Shown: positions 49,453 through 60,441, numbered from the stretch's first letter. The stretch is 64,000 nt of DNA from Nocardioides dokdonensis FR1436 (GCF_001653335.1 NZ_CP015079.1:4312708-4376707); one strand, 5' to 3'. Notes: generated from the sequence alone by a model not told the origin. Numbers and translations are program-made.

Positions 49453-52400
49453 ACAGACCGGCTCGACTTCGAGGCGTTTTCAGCCAGCCAGGTCGAGGGG
49501 TCGACGTTGTCGGGTCCGTAGATGGAGCCGTTCTCGAGGTGGACCTCGAAGTGAAGGTGGCACCCGGAGCCGTTTCCCTCCTTGCCGACCTCACCGATCG
49601 GCTCGCCGGCAGCGACGGTCTGGCCGCGGCTGACGGTGACGCTCTGCATGTGCGCGTACCAGGTGGTCAGAGAGCCGGCGCCGGTGGTGACCTTGACCAG
49701 CTGCTTGCCGGCCCAGCTCTGGCTGGTGTCGATCTCGATGGTGCCGGCGTGGGCGGCGTAGACGGTCGTGTCGCACGGGGCGGAGAAGTCGGTTCCGGTG
49801 TGCCAGTTGGTCCAGTAGGGGCCGGTGTCGTGCCAGTTCTTCCGGTCCGTTCCGATGTACTGCGCGGGAACCGGGTAGACCACCTCGTCGCAGGACGCGC
49901 CCTCGAGGCCGACCGGGGAGACCTGGGCGTTGGGGAGCACGTTGATGTGCGGGTGGTCCAGGTGGTTCGCGGTAGCCGAGCCTCGGTCCTCCATCGGCCG
50001 CCAGCCCTCGTCGGCTCGCGCGACCGACCAGATGCGCTGGTACCAGATGATGTAGTCGATCCCGAGCTCGCGGGCGTGGGCCTGGGCGTACGCCACGAGC
50101 GCGTCCCCCTGGGCCTTGCCGGCGGGAGTCAGCGGGACCATGAAGTCGGCCGCCAGGCCGGCCGGGTGGCCGTGGGGGTCGGTGGCGCTCTCGCGGTAGC
50201 CGCCGACGGTCTTGATGTCGAACATCGGGCCGAGGATGTTGACCAGCTGCGTCAGCTGCGGCTTGACCGGGCCGAGGTTGTAGTTGGTCTCGGTCGCCAC
50301 CGCGCAGCCCGCGCTGCTGCCGGCGGTGGTGGCGGTCACCAGCGGGTGGTCAGCGATCTTGTTGGCCTGGGTGCTGTTGTCGACCTCGGCGCTGGCCCAG
50401 GTGAGGTTGGCGCCGTAGATGTGGTCGATCGGCGCGTCCTGCTTGGGCTTCTTGCAGGGCTCCGCTGATCCGCCGAAGGCGTTGCTCAGTTCAGGGGTCA
50501 GCGCGCAGTGTGAGGAGTTCTGGCCGTCCTTGCCGTCGTTGAAGTCGCCCAGGATCACCGCCGGGGTGCCGGTGCCGGCGAGCTCGGTCATGGTGGCCAG
50601 CTGGCGGCGCAGCGCCTCCTGGCGGTGCCCGGAGGCGTTCCCTTGCGTGTTGGCGGGGTTGTGGATGCTCCAGACCCAGATGACCTGCCCGGCGTTGACG
50701 CTGTCGGCCGCACCCGTCAGCTGGACGACCGGCATCCCGACGTCCTTGCCGTTGAAGTACGGGATCTGGACGAGGCGTGAGTCGGTCATCTGCCAGCTGC
50801 CGCGATCCCAGATCACCTTGTTCTGGGTGTTGCCGGTGGCCGGGTACATGCCCCACTTGGCCGAGTAGCGCTCAGCCAGGGCCTTGGCCTGGGGGCCATG
50901 GACCTCCTGGAGGCCGGCGATGGAGACGCCGGCGTTCTCGATCGCGCTGAGTGCCCCGGGCAGACGCTTGTCCCAGGTGGCGTACCCGGCCTTCTCGTTG
51001 CCGCCGCCCGCCTGGTTGTCGGTGTGGCCGGCGCCCAAGATGTTCAAGGTCCCGACGGTGATCGGGTTGACGGTGTCCTCGCAGTTGCTCGCGTTCGAGA
51101 CCTCGCCGTCGACGCCTGGCAGGTCGGGTAGGTCGCCGCCGAGCAGCTCGGTGATGTCGCCGGCGACGCCCTCCCACTGGGCGTAGGCGTCGGGGAAGCC
51201 GGAGCGCTGCACAGCCTGGGCCGCCTGCGTGAGCGGCATGTCCTGCCAGCCGGGGATGTCGAGCAGGCCGGGGTTGCCGGTGTGCTGGGCCTTGCCGAAG
51301 AAGGCACGCGCGGCGAGGACGGGGTTGGTGACCTCAGCACGGCTCCCCCAGCCGGTCGAGGGACGCTGCTGGAACAGGCCGCCGGAGTCGCGGTCGCCGC
51401 CGGTGAGGTTGACCAGCTTGGACTCCTGGATCGCGGTGGCGATCGCGATCTGCAGCCCGTAGCGGGGAACCTGGAGGTCGCGGGCAACCTGGGCGATGGT
51501 GATCGCATTGCGGGCCTGCTCGGTGGTCAGGGTCGGGTAGCTGGAGGCGAACCGCAGCTGCATCAGCTGGGCGAGCACGTCGCCGGACGGGGGCTCGGCC
51601 GACGTCCTTGTGGTGTGGGCGGCGTTCACCACACCTTCGCTGGTGGCCGCGGTCGTGGGGGCGCTCTCGGGGCCGGCGCCGTTCATGGCGATGCGGGCGG
51701 CGATCCAGTGGTGGTCGGAGACCATGGTCCCGTCCCAGCCGCCCTCGAGCCGCACGCCCTGGTACTGGGGGAAGAAGATGAAGTCGACCGAGTGGTTGTG
51801 CCAGCCGTAGCCGGCGGCCTTCATCTTGGCGGCCGCCGTCCACGGGAGGTCGGTGTAGGAGGCGTGGGTGTTCATGTCGCCGCCGATGAGCACCGGGCCG
51901 TGGGTGGCCAGGGAGTTCCGCAGCTGCAGCAGGATGTCCATGCCGGCGCCGTACTGCTGGGGCCGGGTCAGCGGCGGGTTGCTGTGCTGGCGGGGGTACT
52001 TGTGCGGGTTGGTCATGTGGTGGGTCGAGATCACCGACACCACGGCGCCGTCGGCGCGCTCGAGGATCACCCAGGTGGCGAACCGATCCCAGGTGACCGG
52101 GCGGCCCTTGTAGTAGGTGTTGTCGTCGACGGCGAGGGTGACCCGGCCACCGTTGGCCTTGGACCAGGTGTCGCGCTTCCACAGCACGACGTTGCCCATC
52201 GAGTTGTTGTCGCCGGTGTGGTCGGCGACCCGGAACGCGTCGTAGCCGGGGGCGGCCGCCTCGATCTGCGCCAGGCTCCAGCCGCTGGCCTCGTTGAGGC
52301 TCACGAAGTCGGGGTTCGTCGACAGCACCCGGGGCATGGAGGCCCGGAAGCCGTCGAGACCGGAGCGGCGCGGGATGTTGGCCTGCGCCATGGTGACCTT

Positions 52401-52592
52401 GCCCTTGACCGGACCGCCCACGGGACCGTCGATGACACCGAGGTCGCCGAGCTCAGTGGGTGCGGTCTCGCTGGTCTGGGTGCGGCACTCGGCTGCCGCG
52501 GTCGTGGTCATGACCACCATCAGGGTGACGACGAACGGCAGGGCCATGAAGACGATCAGGACCGGCAGTCCGGCGAGGAGTAGCTTCTTCAC
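49449..52592 (-). CDS. Surface multidomain protein: two EEP domains plus peptidoglycan hydrolase domains
   Basis: 1047 residues, intact. Signal-anchor helix (1-35). EEP (endonuclease/exonuclease/phosphatase) domain 1, about 65-300: VSLNEASGWS, ISTHHM, IGGDMNTH, SVDFIFF, SDHHW. Lysozyme-like region, about 355-470: IAIATAIQESKLVNL, DSGGLFQQRPSTGWG. EEP domain 2, about 505-750: TLNILG, GLQEVHG, LGDFNDG, PIDHIYG, ADHPLV. M15-like domain, about 755-890: HPAGLAADFMV, NHLDHPHINVL. M23 peptidase, about 905-1030: HTGTDFSAPC and HLHFEVH ligands. All catalytic-type residues named are present. It should act outside the membrane to open the wall for the type IV channel; the EEP role is unknown. Confidence 0.85.
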   Translation of the reverse strand: MKKLLLAGLPVLIVFMALPFVVTLMVVMTTTAAAECRTQTSETAPTELGDLGVIDGPVGGPVKGKVTMAQANIPRRSGLDGFRASMPRVLSTNPDFVSLNEASGWSLAQIEAAAPGYDAFRVADHTGDNNSMGNVVLWKRDTWSKANGGRVTLAVDDNTYYKGRPVTWDRFATWVILERADGAVVSVISTHHMTNPHKYPRQHSNPPLTRPQQYGAGMDILLQLRNSLATHGPVLIGGDMNTHASYTDLPWTAAAKMKAAGYGWHNHSVDFIFFPQYQGVRLEGGWDGTMVSDHHWIAARIAMNGAGPESAPTTAATSEGVVNAAHTTRTSAEPPSGDVLAQLMQLRFASSYPTLTTEQARNAITIAQVARDLQVPRYGLQIAIATAIQESKLVNLTGGDRDSGGLFQQRPSTGWGSRAEVTNPVLAARAFFGKAQHTGNPGLLDIPGWQDMPLTQAAQAVQRSGFPDAYAQWEGVAGDITELLGGDLPDLPGVDGEVSNASNCEDTVNPITVGTLNILGAGHTDNQAGGGNEKAGYATWDKRLPGALSAIENAGVSIAGLQEVHGPQAKALAERYSAKWGMYPATGNTQNKVIWDRGSWQMTDSRLVQIPYFNGKDVGMPVVQLTGAADSVNAGQVIWVWSIHNPANTQGNASGHRQEALRRQLATMTELAGTGTPAVILGDFNDGKDGQNSSHCALTPELSNAFGGSAEPCKKPKQDAPIDHIYGANLTWASAEVDNSTQANKIADHPLVTATTAGSSAGCAVATETNYNLGPVKPQLTQLVNILGPMFDIKTVGGYRESATDPHGHPAGLAADFMVPLTPAGKAQGDALVAYAQAHARELGIDYIIWYQRIWSVARADEGWRPMEDRGSATANHLDHPHINVLPNAQVSPVGLEGASCDEVVYPVPAQYIGTDRKNWHDTGPYWTNWHTGTDFSAPCDTTVYAAHAGTIEIDTSQSWAGKQLVKVTTGAGSLTTWYAHMQSVTVSRGQTVAAGEPIGEVGKEGNGSGCHLHFEVHLENGSIYGPDNVDPSTWLAENASKSSRSV

Positions 52593-52613
52593 GACAGGTC
52601 AGTCCCGAGCGCC

Positions 52614-54160
52614 TCAGCCGGCGGCCTCGATGGCCTCGTTGGTGTAGTAGAGCTTCTTCTCCAGCGGGTGGAGCACCGTCTGGACCTTGTAGGTGGCGTC
52701 TCCGACGCACCACAGCGCGCGGCCCTTGTCCTGCATCGCCCACCCGGAGACGAGGTCCTGGGCGATCGGGCCGAAGCCGAGCATCGAGTCGAGCTCGCGC
52801 GCGACGCGCGGCTTCTGCCCGCCGAGGATCTTGATGTCGGCCAGTTCGAGGAGGTCCTTGGCGATCATCGCGGCCTGGGAGTCGGCATCGCCGACCGAGA
52901 GCAGGTCGGAGGGCTTGTGGAGGTTGGCGAACTGGATGTCGCCGCCCTTGCCGGCCATGCCGCGCGAGAGCCGCAGGTCGGCGTCGAAGCTCATTACCGC
53001 GGAGACGCCGAGGCGCATCTGCTTCCAGACCTCGTCGCGCACGACGATGCGCAGGTCGCCGGGCTCGGCGATCTCGCGCAGCCCGCGGCCCCAGGAGTTC
53101 ATGCACAGCAGCGCGATGCCCACGGCCTCGTCCCGAGGCCGTCGAGCCGGGAGAGGCTGAACGACTGGATCGGGGCGCGCCAGTCGACCTCGATGTTGGT
53201 GAAGTCGTCGAAGAGGCCGGCCAGGGTGCCGGTGACCAGCTCACCGAGCGCGTTGCGCAGCAGCCGGGTCTGGTCGAGGAACTGGCGGGTGTTCCCGTAC
53301 TCGCACGCCCGGACGAGTTCCTCGGTGGGGTTGCGCAGCAGGTCCCACAGCCGCGGGATGGTGGTCTCGGTGAGGATCGAGTTGCCGGCGGCGTAGCCGG
53401 TGAGGATCGCCAAGGCGTTGCGGACGACGTCGCTCTCGTCGGGCCCGAACGGCACTCGGCGCTGGTCGTCGAGCTTCATGCTGCCGACCAGGCCGCGGAT
53501 CAGGACCAGCCAGCGCTTGAAGATGATCGTCGTGCGCCGTTGGGCTTCCTCGGCCGAGAGCTTCTCCCAGTCGTGGCCGAGCGGGCCCATGGCCAGGGGG
53601 TTGATTCGTGCCCAGAAGCCGGGGGCGATGACGAACGGCTCGACACCGAGCGCGCGGCACAGCGACTCGTACTCGTCCTTGGGGTCACCCAAGACCAGGG
53701 TGCGGTAGCCGAAGGGCATCATCCGGGTGCAGAACGCCTTGGTGGTGCCGGACTTGCCGGTGCCGGGCTTGGCGAACTGGAAGATGTTCGGGTTGGTCGC
53801 CGACACGTCGTCGCGCAGCACCCAGCCGAACGGGTCGCAGTAGAACGAGCCGCCGGAGAGCTGGTCGACGCCCATCTGCGCCCCGGTCGGCGGCAGGGCC
53901 GGCGCGGACACGAACGGCCAGAACACCGGTGCTTGGTCACTGGTCATCCGCCAGGCCTGCGCCGGGGCCGTGACGGGCGCCCAGCCGCGGCCGCGACGAG
54001 CTGCACCGCGGCGCGGGGCGTACTTGAAGATCCGGGGCTCCTTGGCCTCCGGGGCGAGCGGGGGGATCGTGGGCAGGTCGTGGCCGAAGTCGGACAACAA
54101 GGCCGCCATGTCCCTGCCTCGATCGGCGCCGCCGCGGTTCCGGCGGGTCGTGGTGGGCAT
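52614..54160 (-). CDS. VirB4/TraC-like conjugation ATPase, frameshifted
   Basis: ATG 54160, about 515 residues. Walker A FAKPGTGKSGTTKAF (about 128-142), RTLVLGDPKDEYESL, a mid region with FKRWLVLIRGLVGSM, then LSRLDGLG. There a one-base loss near 53128 breaks the frame (CTCGG-GACGAG). The continuing frame reads VGIALLCMNSWGRGLREIAE, IVVRDEVWKQMRLG and GGQKPRVARELDSML. It energises the type IV secretion channel. Its start overlaps the SCO6880-like gene stop. Confidence 0.82.
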
Positions 54161-55661
54161 CAGGCGTCTCCGCTCCGGGTCAGGCTCATCCCGACGGGGA
54201 TGGTCGAGGCGGCGAAACCGACGTCCTGGGCCAGGTCGAGCCGCAGGGGCGCAAACCCGGCGCGTCGGATCGAGGCGTCCAGGCGACGGCCGAACTCGGT
54301 GATCCGCAGCGTCTTGGGAACCGTGACCGTGCACACCGCGTAAGGCCGGACCAGCGCGTTGCCGTGGGCCAGCTTGGCGTCCAGGCCGCGGCCTTGTGGG
54401 CCTCGTCGCGCTGCTTGGCACGGGTCTTGCGGCCGAGCTTCTCGTTCATCCCCTCAGCCAGGTCTGCGGCCCACTCGGCGTTGCCGGACTGCCGGTCGGC
54501 CTTGGACTGGGACACGATCGGGAAGGAGACGACGAACGAGCGCCGCTCACCGGACTCGCTCGGGGTGAGGATCGGCGCCAGGGCGCCCATCGCCACGCCG
54601 CGGGTCGGGAGCTTGATGGTGGAACTGATCGAGTTCCACGCGTCGTGGCTGTAGTGCCGCACCGTCGCATCCGCGCCCGAGGGCCCGGCCAGCGCCCACG
54701 GGACGTCGGCGTTCACGCTCGGGTCCTTCTCCCGCATGGCGAGGGCCTCGACGATGCCGGCGCGATCGCCTGGGGCGAACCCGGTCCGGGACGCCAGGGC
54801 GAGCTCCGGCGAGGTGAGCCAGCGGACCGACGTCATCCCCATCGGGCCCCGCAGCTGGGCCTCGATCTCGGCCATGAGCAGGTAGAGCTCGCGGCAGCGG
54901 CCCTCGAAGCCGCCCCCGGACTCCTTGGCCGACCGGGCGATCCGGGTCTCCGGGACGACGATTGTCACGAACTGCTCGTGCGCACCGACGCCTGCGTGAG
55001 GCCCACCGCGAGGTCGCTGTTGACGACCTCGGACAGCTGGGGGGCGTTGTCGCGGCGGTGCTTGTTGACCCACAGATCGCGCTCGGCGCCGTCCTCGGGG
55101 ACGGTGCGGACCATGAACAGGATCTCGTCGACCTTCTCGGTGCGGCCGGCGACGTCGAGCAGCCCGGCCAGCGCCTCGCCGTAACGGCTGCGCTCCTCGG
55201 TGTCCTTCATGCCGATGCCGGGGTGGACGATCGAGGCGGTGACTGCCCAGGTCTTCGTCGCGTCATCGTGGATCACTCCGACCCGCTGCAGCTGGGAGCC
55301 GTGCGGCGGGCCGTCGTGGATCTTGATGCCCTGCAGCACCCGGGGAGATCGGGGGTGTCGAGGTCCTCGGCGCGGCCCTCGGTGGCCTGGCACGGAACGA
55401 GGTCCAGCCGAGCAGCCCGCCGACGGCGTACATCGTCGAGGCGAACACCCAGCCCGTGGCCGAGCGGCCCCGGACCGGGACGACGGTGATGGCCAGCAGG
55501 AACAGCCAGACCAGGGCGAACAGGAACGCAGAGAACCACGCTCCGCGGCTGATCGCCCAGAACGCCGGCAGGCTGGCCAGCGCCAGGAACATCAGCTGGC
55601 CTCCGGAGAGGCCGAAGAACCAGCCGATGCGGTCGCGCTGGTAGTCGGCGTAGATGGTCAT
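54160..55661 (-). CDS. SCO6880/PrgI-like membrane protein, multiply frameshifted
   Basis: ATG 55661 after GGAAGGAAA. Two helices near the N-terminus (DRIGWFFGLSGGQLMFLALA), then a soluble domain. Protein-like pieces run through four frame changes, near 55398, 55343, 54998 and 54385: KATEGRAEDLDTPDLPG, GIKIHDGPPHGSQLQRVGV, VGAHEQFVTIVVPETRIARS, ALDAKLAHGNALVRPYAV. The order and the TGATG overlap with the VirB4 gene are preserved. In actinobacterial conjugation systems this protein pairs with the VirB4/TraC ATPase. Confidence 0.75.
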
Positions 55662-55679
55662 CGTCGGTTTCCTTCCGGG

Positions 55680-57784
55680 TCACTGCATGTCGATTGGGGC
55701 TGGGGGCAGGTCGTGCGGCGCATCGGCTACACCGCCACCGGGGGGATCGCGCCGCCTGCTGCACCGGCTCCGCCGGCACCTCCGGCCGCTCCCCGCCGCC
55801 ACCGCGGCCGGGGGTCTTGGGCGCTGCTCCGGCACCACCGCCGCCCTGTCCGCCAGAGCCGCCGCCCTGCCCGCCCGAGCCGCCACCCGAGCCACCGCCG
55901 GGTCCGCCGCCGGTGGGCAGCGTCGGCGGGGTGGGCGGGGCAGGCGGGGCAGGCGGGGTCGGCAACGGCGAGTCGTCGTCCCCGCTGTTCTGCGAGCCCG
56001 GTGCGTGCCGCTGCTCTGGTCGCCCGACTGGCCGCCGGACTGGCCGGACTGGCGGCCACCCATGTTGGCTGAAGTCGGGTCCGTAGGTGCTCTGCCCGAC
56101 GCCGGCCTGGTTGGTTTCGTCCGACATCAGGGACGTGGCCTTCGCTCCGGCGCTGCTGACCATCCCGAGCCCGGCAGCGAACGCCTGTCCGACCGGGCCG
56201 AAGCTGCCGAGGACGCCCTGGGTGGACTTGCTGAACCGGTCGCCCCGTCGAGGCCTCGGCGCTCTGCTCACCCGACGAGCGACCGTTGCCGTCGGTGGTC
56301 GAGGCGGCCGACGAGCCGCCGCCGGCACCGCCGCCGCTCAGCAGCCCCTGGAGGCCGCCCTGGATGGCCATGCCCTGCCGGAACGACGCGCCGCTGGGGG
56401 TGCCGGGGGTCGACGAAGGCCAGAAGCTTGAACAGCGCCAGCGGCGCGACGACGCTGATCAGGATCGTCATGACCGCCGCAGGGCCGTGCCGAACGCCTT
56501 GGCGGTGCCGTCTGCGAGGTGGGCAGCGACGCGTTGGCGAACTGCACGCCGATGCCCAGCACCATCACCATCAGCACCGGGGTGAACGCCGCGGCGTGGA
56601 ACCAGCGCAGCGACTTCCAGAACCAGGAGCGGGTGAAGTCGGAGACCAACCCGGCCGCGGCGAGCGGGCCGGTGGCGACCAGGACCAGCAGCGAGGCCGC
56701 CCTCGCGAGGTAGACCAGGACGTGTCCGATCGCGGCCAGCCACAGGAAGATGCCGAGGAAAGCCAGCGCGGTGGCCACGCCGGCCTCGGTGATGTCGTCG
56801 ACGCCGAGGCCGCCCAGGGGATCCCAGTCGGGCCAGGTCTGCACCTTGAGCAGCGGACTTCATCAGCGCTTTCGTGATGGCGCCGCAGGCCGCGACGATC
56901 ATGACGCAGTAGCCGAACCAGCAGGCGCAGACCAGGACGAACTGGCCGGCGCCGATGAACGCCCGCGCGAGGCCCCCTCGCGTTTGAAGGCCGCCGCGCC
57001 GAGCTGGATCATCGCCAAGATGACCACCAGGGCGAGCGCGAGCCAGAGGGTGAAGGCGTAGACGTCCTTACCGGGTCCGTCGTCGCTGAGGTCGGGGGTC
57101 AAGAACAGCTCGCTGAACGTGAGCACGATGCGCAGCACGAACAGGCCGGAGCTCCACACCGCGAGCATGGCTGCGGTCCAGGCATCGGCCGCCGCCTTGG
57201 CGATGACGTCCCGATGTTCTCGAACGGGTTGGGGATGTCACCGAGGCCGGGGATGCCGGCGCCGAAGAGGTCCCCCACGTTCGGGAGTCCGGGGATGCCG
57301 GGCACCCCCGGGACGCCAGGGAGTCCGATCCCCGGGAGCCCGGCGCGCAGATCGCGTCGAGCAGCCCACACCCGCTGACTCCCGGCACACTCCCCCGACT
57401 CCCTTGGCGCAGTCGGTGAGGCTGGGGTTTCCAGGCACTCCTGGACGCCCTCGACCTGGTTCTCGATCTCGTCCTTGACGCCACCGGCCGCGTCCTTGCC
57501 GCAGTCGACCGGGTCCTCCGCGCACTCGAGGGCGTCTCCGCCGATGTCGCACAGTTCGTCGGACCAAGGCAGCCCATCTTGAGGGTGCGGGCCGGCAGCT
57601 GGCTGGTGGTCTCGACCGTGGCGACCTGCGCTGTGCTGGCCGCCGTGCTGGTCGCCGGCTCGGCCGCGGCGGCGGTTGGCGGCTGGATGGTCGTGGCGGC
57701 TCCGAGAAGCGTGGTGAGGACCAGGACCGCCAGGGCGTCGATGCCCAGCCTGGTGACCCGGTGGAAGAGGTCGGCGGTGCTCAC
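55680..57784 (-). CDS. VirB6/TrbL-like polytopic protein, multiply frameshifted
   Basis: GTG 57784: signal peptide (DLFHRVTRLGIDALAVLVLT), Cys-rich region (SDELCDIGGDALECAEDP), Gly/Pro/Leu repeats GIPGLP. Then membrane segments in changing frames: WSSGLFVLRIVLTFSELFL, WLALALVVILAMIQLGAAAF, ALAFLGIFLWLAAIGHVLVY, FTPVLMVMVLGIGVQFANAS and ISVVAPLALFKLLAFVDP. A soluble tail (STQGVLGSFGPVGQAFAAGL) and a Pro/Gly-rich end close at TGA 55680. I count at least seven frame changes. The layout is that of the VirB6/TrbL channel component. Confidence 0.65.
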
Positions 57785-58567
57785 TGGGGTGCCGTTGATC
57801 GGGATCCAGCCGGCCTGCTTGTACTCCGGAGTGCCCGGCGCGACCGCCTTGGGCTGTGGAGACCAGGTGCTCGATGTCTGCGGTGCTGCCTGGACCAGGC
57901 ACCAGTCGCCCACGCCGTCGACCTCGAGCCACCGCATCAGCTGGGTGCCGGCGTAGAGGCCGTCGCTGACCTTGCCGTTGGCGGTGGTGAGGGTGACGTA
58001 GCTGAGCAGGTTCACCGCGTAGTAGCCGGTGTCGAGCTCCTCGAGGGTGTACGCGATCGGCGTCACCGCGTACGACGCGGGCGGGGGGACGTCCCCCTCC
58101 TTCGGGACGCCGGCTTGCTGGCGGCGCAGCGCGACAGCGTCGCGGGCGCGCTGCTCGAAGACGGCCGTGTCCTCGGGGTTGGCGTACAGGCCGGCGACGG
58201 CGGCGGCCTGGTCGTAGTCGAACCCGACCTGCGCCTTGGCGACCTCGACTTGCAGCGCGACCGCGCCCAGGTCGGTCTGGGGGAACCGGGTCGGGTAGCC
58301 GTCGACCTGGTCGGCGCCGGTCGGGATCACGACGCCGTCTGCGGGTGCGCTCTCCGGGGACCTGGTCGACCGAGACGTTCTGCCCCTGCTGCCCGGCTGG
58401 CTCGAGGAGTCCCCGGATGTCTTGTCGGTTCCGCTGCTGTCATCGGTCCGGCCGCGCGCTCCGAGCCAGACGGCGGTCGCCACGAGGACGGCGATCGCCA
58501 CCAGGACCCCCACGCGCAGCAGGGTCGTGCGGGACTCCCCCATCGAGTCGTTGATCCGGTTGCTCAT
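57781..58567 (-). CDS. T4SS membrane protein, possibly VirB8/TcpC-like
   Basis: ATG 58567, about 260 residues. One helix (LLRVGVLVAIAVLVATAVWL), a linker with two compensating frame changes around 58345-58390 (hidden QQGQNVSVDQVPGE), then a soluble domain: GYPTRFPQTDLGAVALQVEV, TPIAYTLEELDTGYYAVNLL and GLYAGTQLMRWLEVDGVGDW. Architecture (short tail, one helix, extracytoplasmic domain) fits VirB8/TcpC. Its end next to the GTG of the VirB6-like gene is unclear by one base. Confidence 0.6.
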
Positions 58568-58568
58568 C

Positions 58569-59404
58569 TCAGTGCTCCCCTTCCGTGTCGCCGGGGTGGG
58601 CGGGTTCGGTGGTGTGGTCGGTGGACCAGGTGCGCCAGCCGGCCTCGTGTGCCAGCTGGGTGCCGGGCCAGGTCGCGGGTGCGGGTGCCGGCGGGGCGCC
58701 GGGGGCGACCATCCAGCCCCCATGCTCGCAGTGCGAAGGCGATCGGCTTGTAGGGGCGCTGACCTTCATCAGCACGCAGACCGTCGCCCAGTCGGGGCCG
58801 TCGGTGCCCTTGACCAGCGCGGCGGCCGGCTCCAGGGTCACCGAGGCGCTGGGGTCCTTGACTTCGCCCATCCCGGTGCTGGAGAGGAACGCGCGGACGC
58901 TGGCGGTGATCCACCAGTCCTCCGCACGGACCCCACCGGGCAGGGCCCAGGCGTTGTAGACCTCCTCGGCGGTGCTCAGGCTCATCGACTGCAGCACCGC
59001 GAGGTCGATCTGGGCGAGCTGTCCGATCGCGCCCTCCGGCTGTGCCCTCCGGTCACGGTCCGGTCGGGATTTGATCTCCGGTGGCGCTGGTGGCTCCCCG
59101 GGAAGGCGGCCCGGCGGCGCACGGTCAGCATCGGCTCGGCCGCGATCTCATCGCGATGCGCGGCACCGCGGGCCACCGTCGAGCGCTCGGTCTCGCCGGT
59201 GGCCACGCCGGTGTTCGCGCTGGCCTCGTCACCGATGCCGGCGATCGCCAGGTAGACCGCGTAGGCGAGGCCGCCGAGCAGGAGCACAGCCACGGCGACG
59301 GCGGCGGCCAGGATGCCGAGCAGCCGGCGCCGGCTCCACTCGCTGGTGCCTTCTGCCTTCTTCGTGGCTGCGCGCGCAGCCCAGCCGAGGATCCCGTTGA
59401 GCAT
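58569..59404 (-). CDS. T4SS membrane protein, frameshifted
   Basis: ATG 59404: LNGILGWAARAATKKAEGTS, one helix (LLGILAAAVAVAVLLLGGLA), then extracytoplasmic sequence. The frame changes near 59095 and twice near 58765-58725; the pieces IGQLAQIDLAVLQSMSLSTA, EDWWITASVRAFLSSTGMGE and SAPYKPIAFALRAWG belong to one protein. Its TGA abuts the next gene's ATG. Unrecognised family, likely a channel subunit. Confidence 0.5.
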
Positions 59405-59611
59405 CCCGAGGCGATCGCCACACGACAACCGAGATCGCGCGACCTTGGAGGCGTGCGGCAGGGAGAACACTCGGCGATGATGGCGATGATGAGACCGAAC
59501 AGGACGATGACGCCCCACAGCACGTAGCTGGTGATCTCGTTGGTGGGGCCGACAGCACCCGGGGGCGCCTTCGGGCAGCACGGTGGTTGCGGTTGCGGTC
59601 ATGACGTCCAT
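59405..59611 (-). CDS. Small membrane protein (pilin-sized), frameshifted
   Basis: ATG 59611 with AGAAGGAAG upstream: DVMTATATTVLPEGAPG, then in a shifted frame GPTNEITSYVLWGVIVLFGL and IIAIIA. A hydrophobic polypeptide of some 60-70 residues at this place in the operon could be a VirB2/VirB3-type subunit. The C-terminus cannot be placed because of further frame change. Confidence 0.4.
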
Positions 59612-60441
59612 GGTCTTCCTTCTGGGTTGCTGACCCCGGGCGGGGGCTTTCGCTGGTGTCGGTGGGCAGTGCGGGCTCGAGCAGCTGACGTGCTGCCGAG
59701 ATCAGGGGGGCCGGGACGGGTCGGGAGTCCAGGCCGTTGACCGCGAGCTCGCGGTCCTCCACGCTCCGCCCGGCCGGCACGGCGGGTTTGCTCGAGGCCG
59801 CGCGGCCACTTCTTGCGGCGGGGCCCGCGGACGGCGAGGACGATCTGCTCTGGCTGCCAGTAGCCGGCCAGCAGGTCCATGGCGACGCGCGGGGGACGGT
59901 GGCGGTGGTGACCAGGACGATCTGATCGGCGGCGCGGACGGCTTCGGCCAGCCAGCAGTCGGTGGCCAGCAGCTGGCCGGCCTCCCAGCCGACGTCGAGA
60001 ATGGTCAGCTGGGTCTCGTTCTGTGCCTCGGTGGGCAGCGGGACCTCGTCGACGCCAGCGAGGACCTCGCTGGCGCGCTCGAGCAGGACGTGGTCGCGCT
60101 TGCCCTGACGCCAGTCGGTCGGGTGCAGGCCGAGCTCGGCGGTGCTCGCCGCGGCGAGTCCGGAGGCGGTGACCGAGCAGCACTCGATGACTCGGACCGG
60201 GGCGGCTGCCGCCAGGCCGGTGGCCAGGGCGACGGTGCTCGCGCCGACCGAGCCTGCGGACCCGATCACGGCGATGGTGTGCTCGCCGTCGGCCGGTGAC
60301 CAGTTGTCCTCCGCGGCGGTGCCGCGGCCGCGGGGGCCCTTGCCGGCGCCGGGACCGGTGCGGAACTCGCCGGCGTTCAGTGCGTGCCAGGCGCTTGAGC
60401 TCGTCGATACCGACCGGGCGGCTCGGGGTCTGGGTGCTCAC
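59599..60441 (-). CDS. ParA/MinD-like ATPase with degenerate P-loop, frameshifted
   Basis: GTG 60441. STQTPSRPVGIDELKRLAR, then frame change near 60385 into HTIAVIGSAGSVGASTVALA (P-loop position), RVIECCSVTASGLAAAS, QLTILDVGWEAGQLLATDCW and VRAADQIVLVTTATVP. Another change near 59893 gives RVAMDLLAGYWQPEQIVLAV and RGPRRKKWPRGLEQTRRA. The P-loop lacks both usual lysines (GSAGSVGAS in place of KGGxGKS/T), which argues against normal ATP hydrolysis. Such proteins occur in actinobacterial transfer operons. Confidence 0.6.
   Translation of the reverse strand: MSTQTPSRPVGIDELKRLARTERRRVPHRSRRRQGPPRPRHRRGGQLVTGRRRAHHRRDRVRRLGRREHRRPGHRPGGSRPGPSHRVLLGHRLRTRRGEHRRARPAPDRLASGQARPRPARARQRGPRWRRRGPAAHRGTERDPADHSRRRLGGRPAAGHRLLAGRSRPRRRSDRPGHHRHRPPRVAMDLLAGYWQPEQIVLAVRGPRRKKWPRGLEQTRRAGRAERGGPRARGQRPGLPTRPGPPDLGSTSAARARTAHRHQRKPPPGVSNPEGRPWTS

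Noticed and set aside
52614..59611. Programmed ribosomal frameshifting in T4SS genes
   Set aside because: Too many shifts in both directions, no slippery heptamers with following structures, and several compensate each other; sequence error or mutation is simpler.
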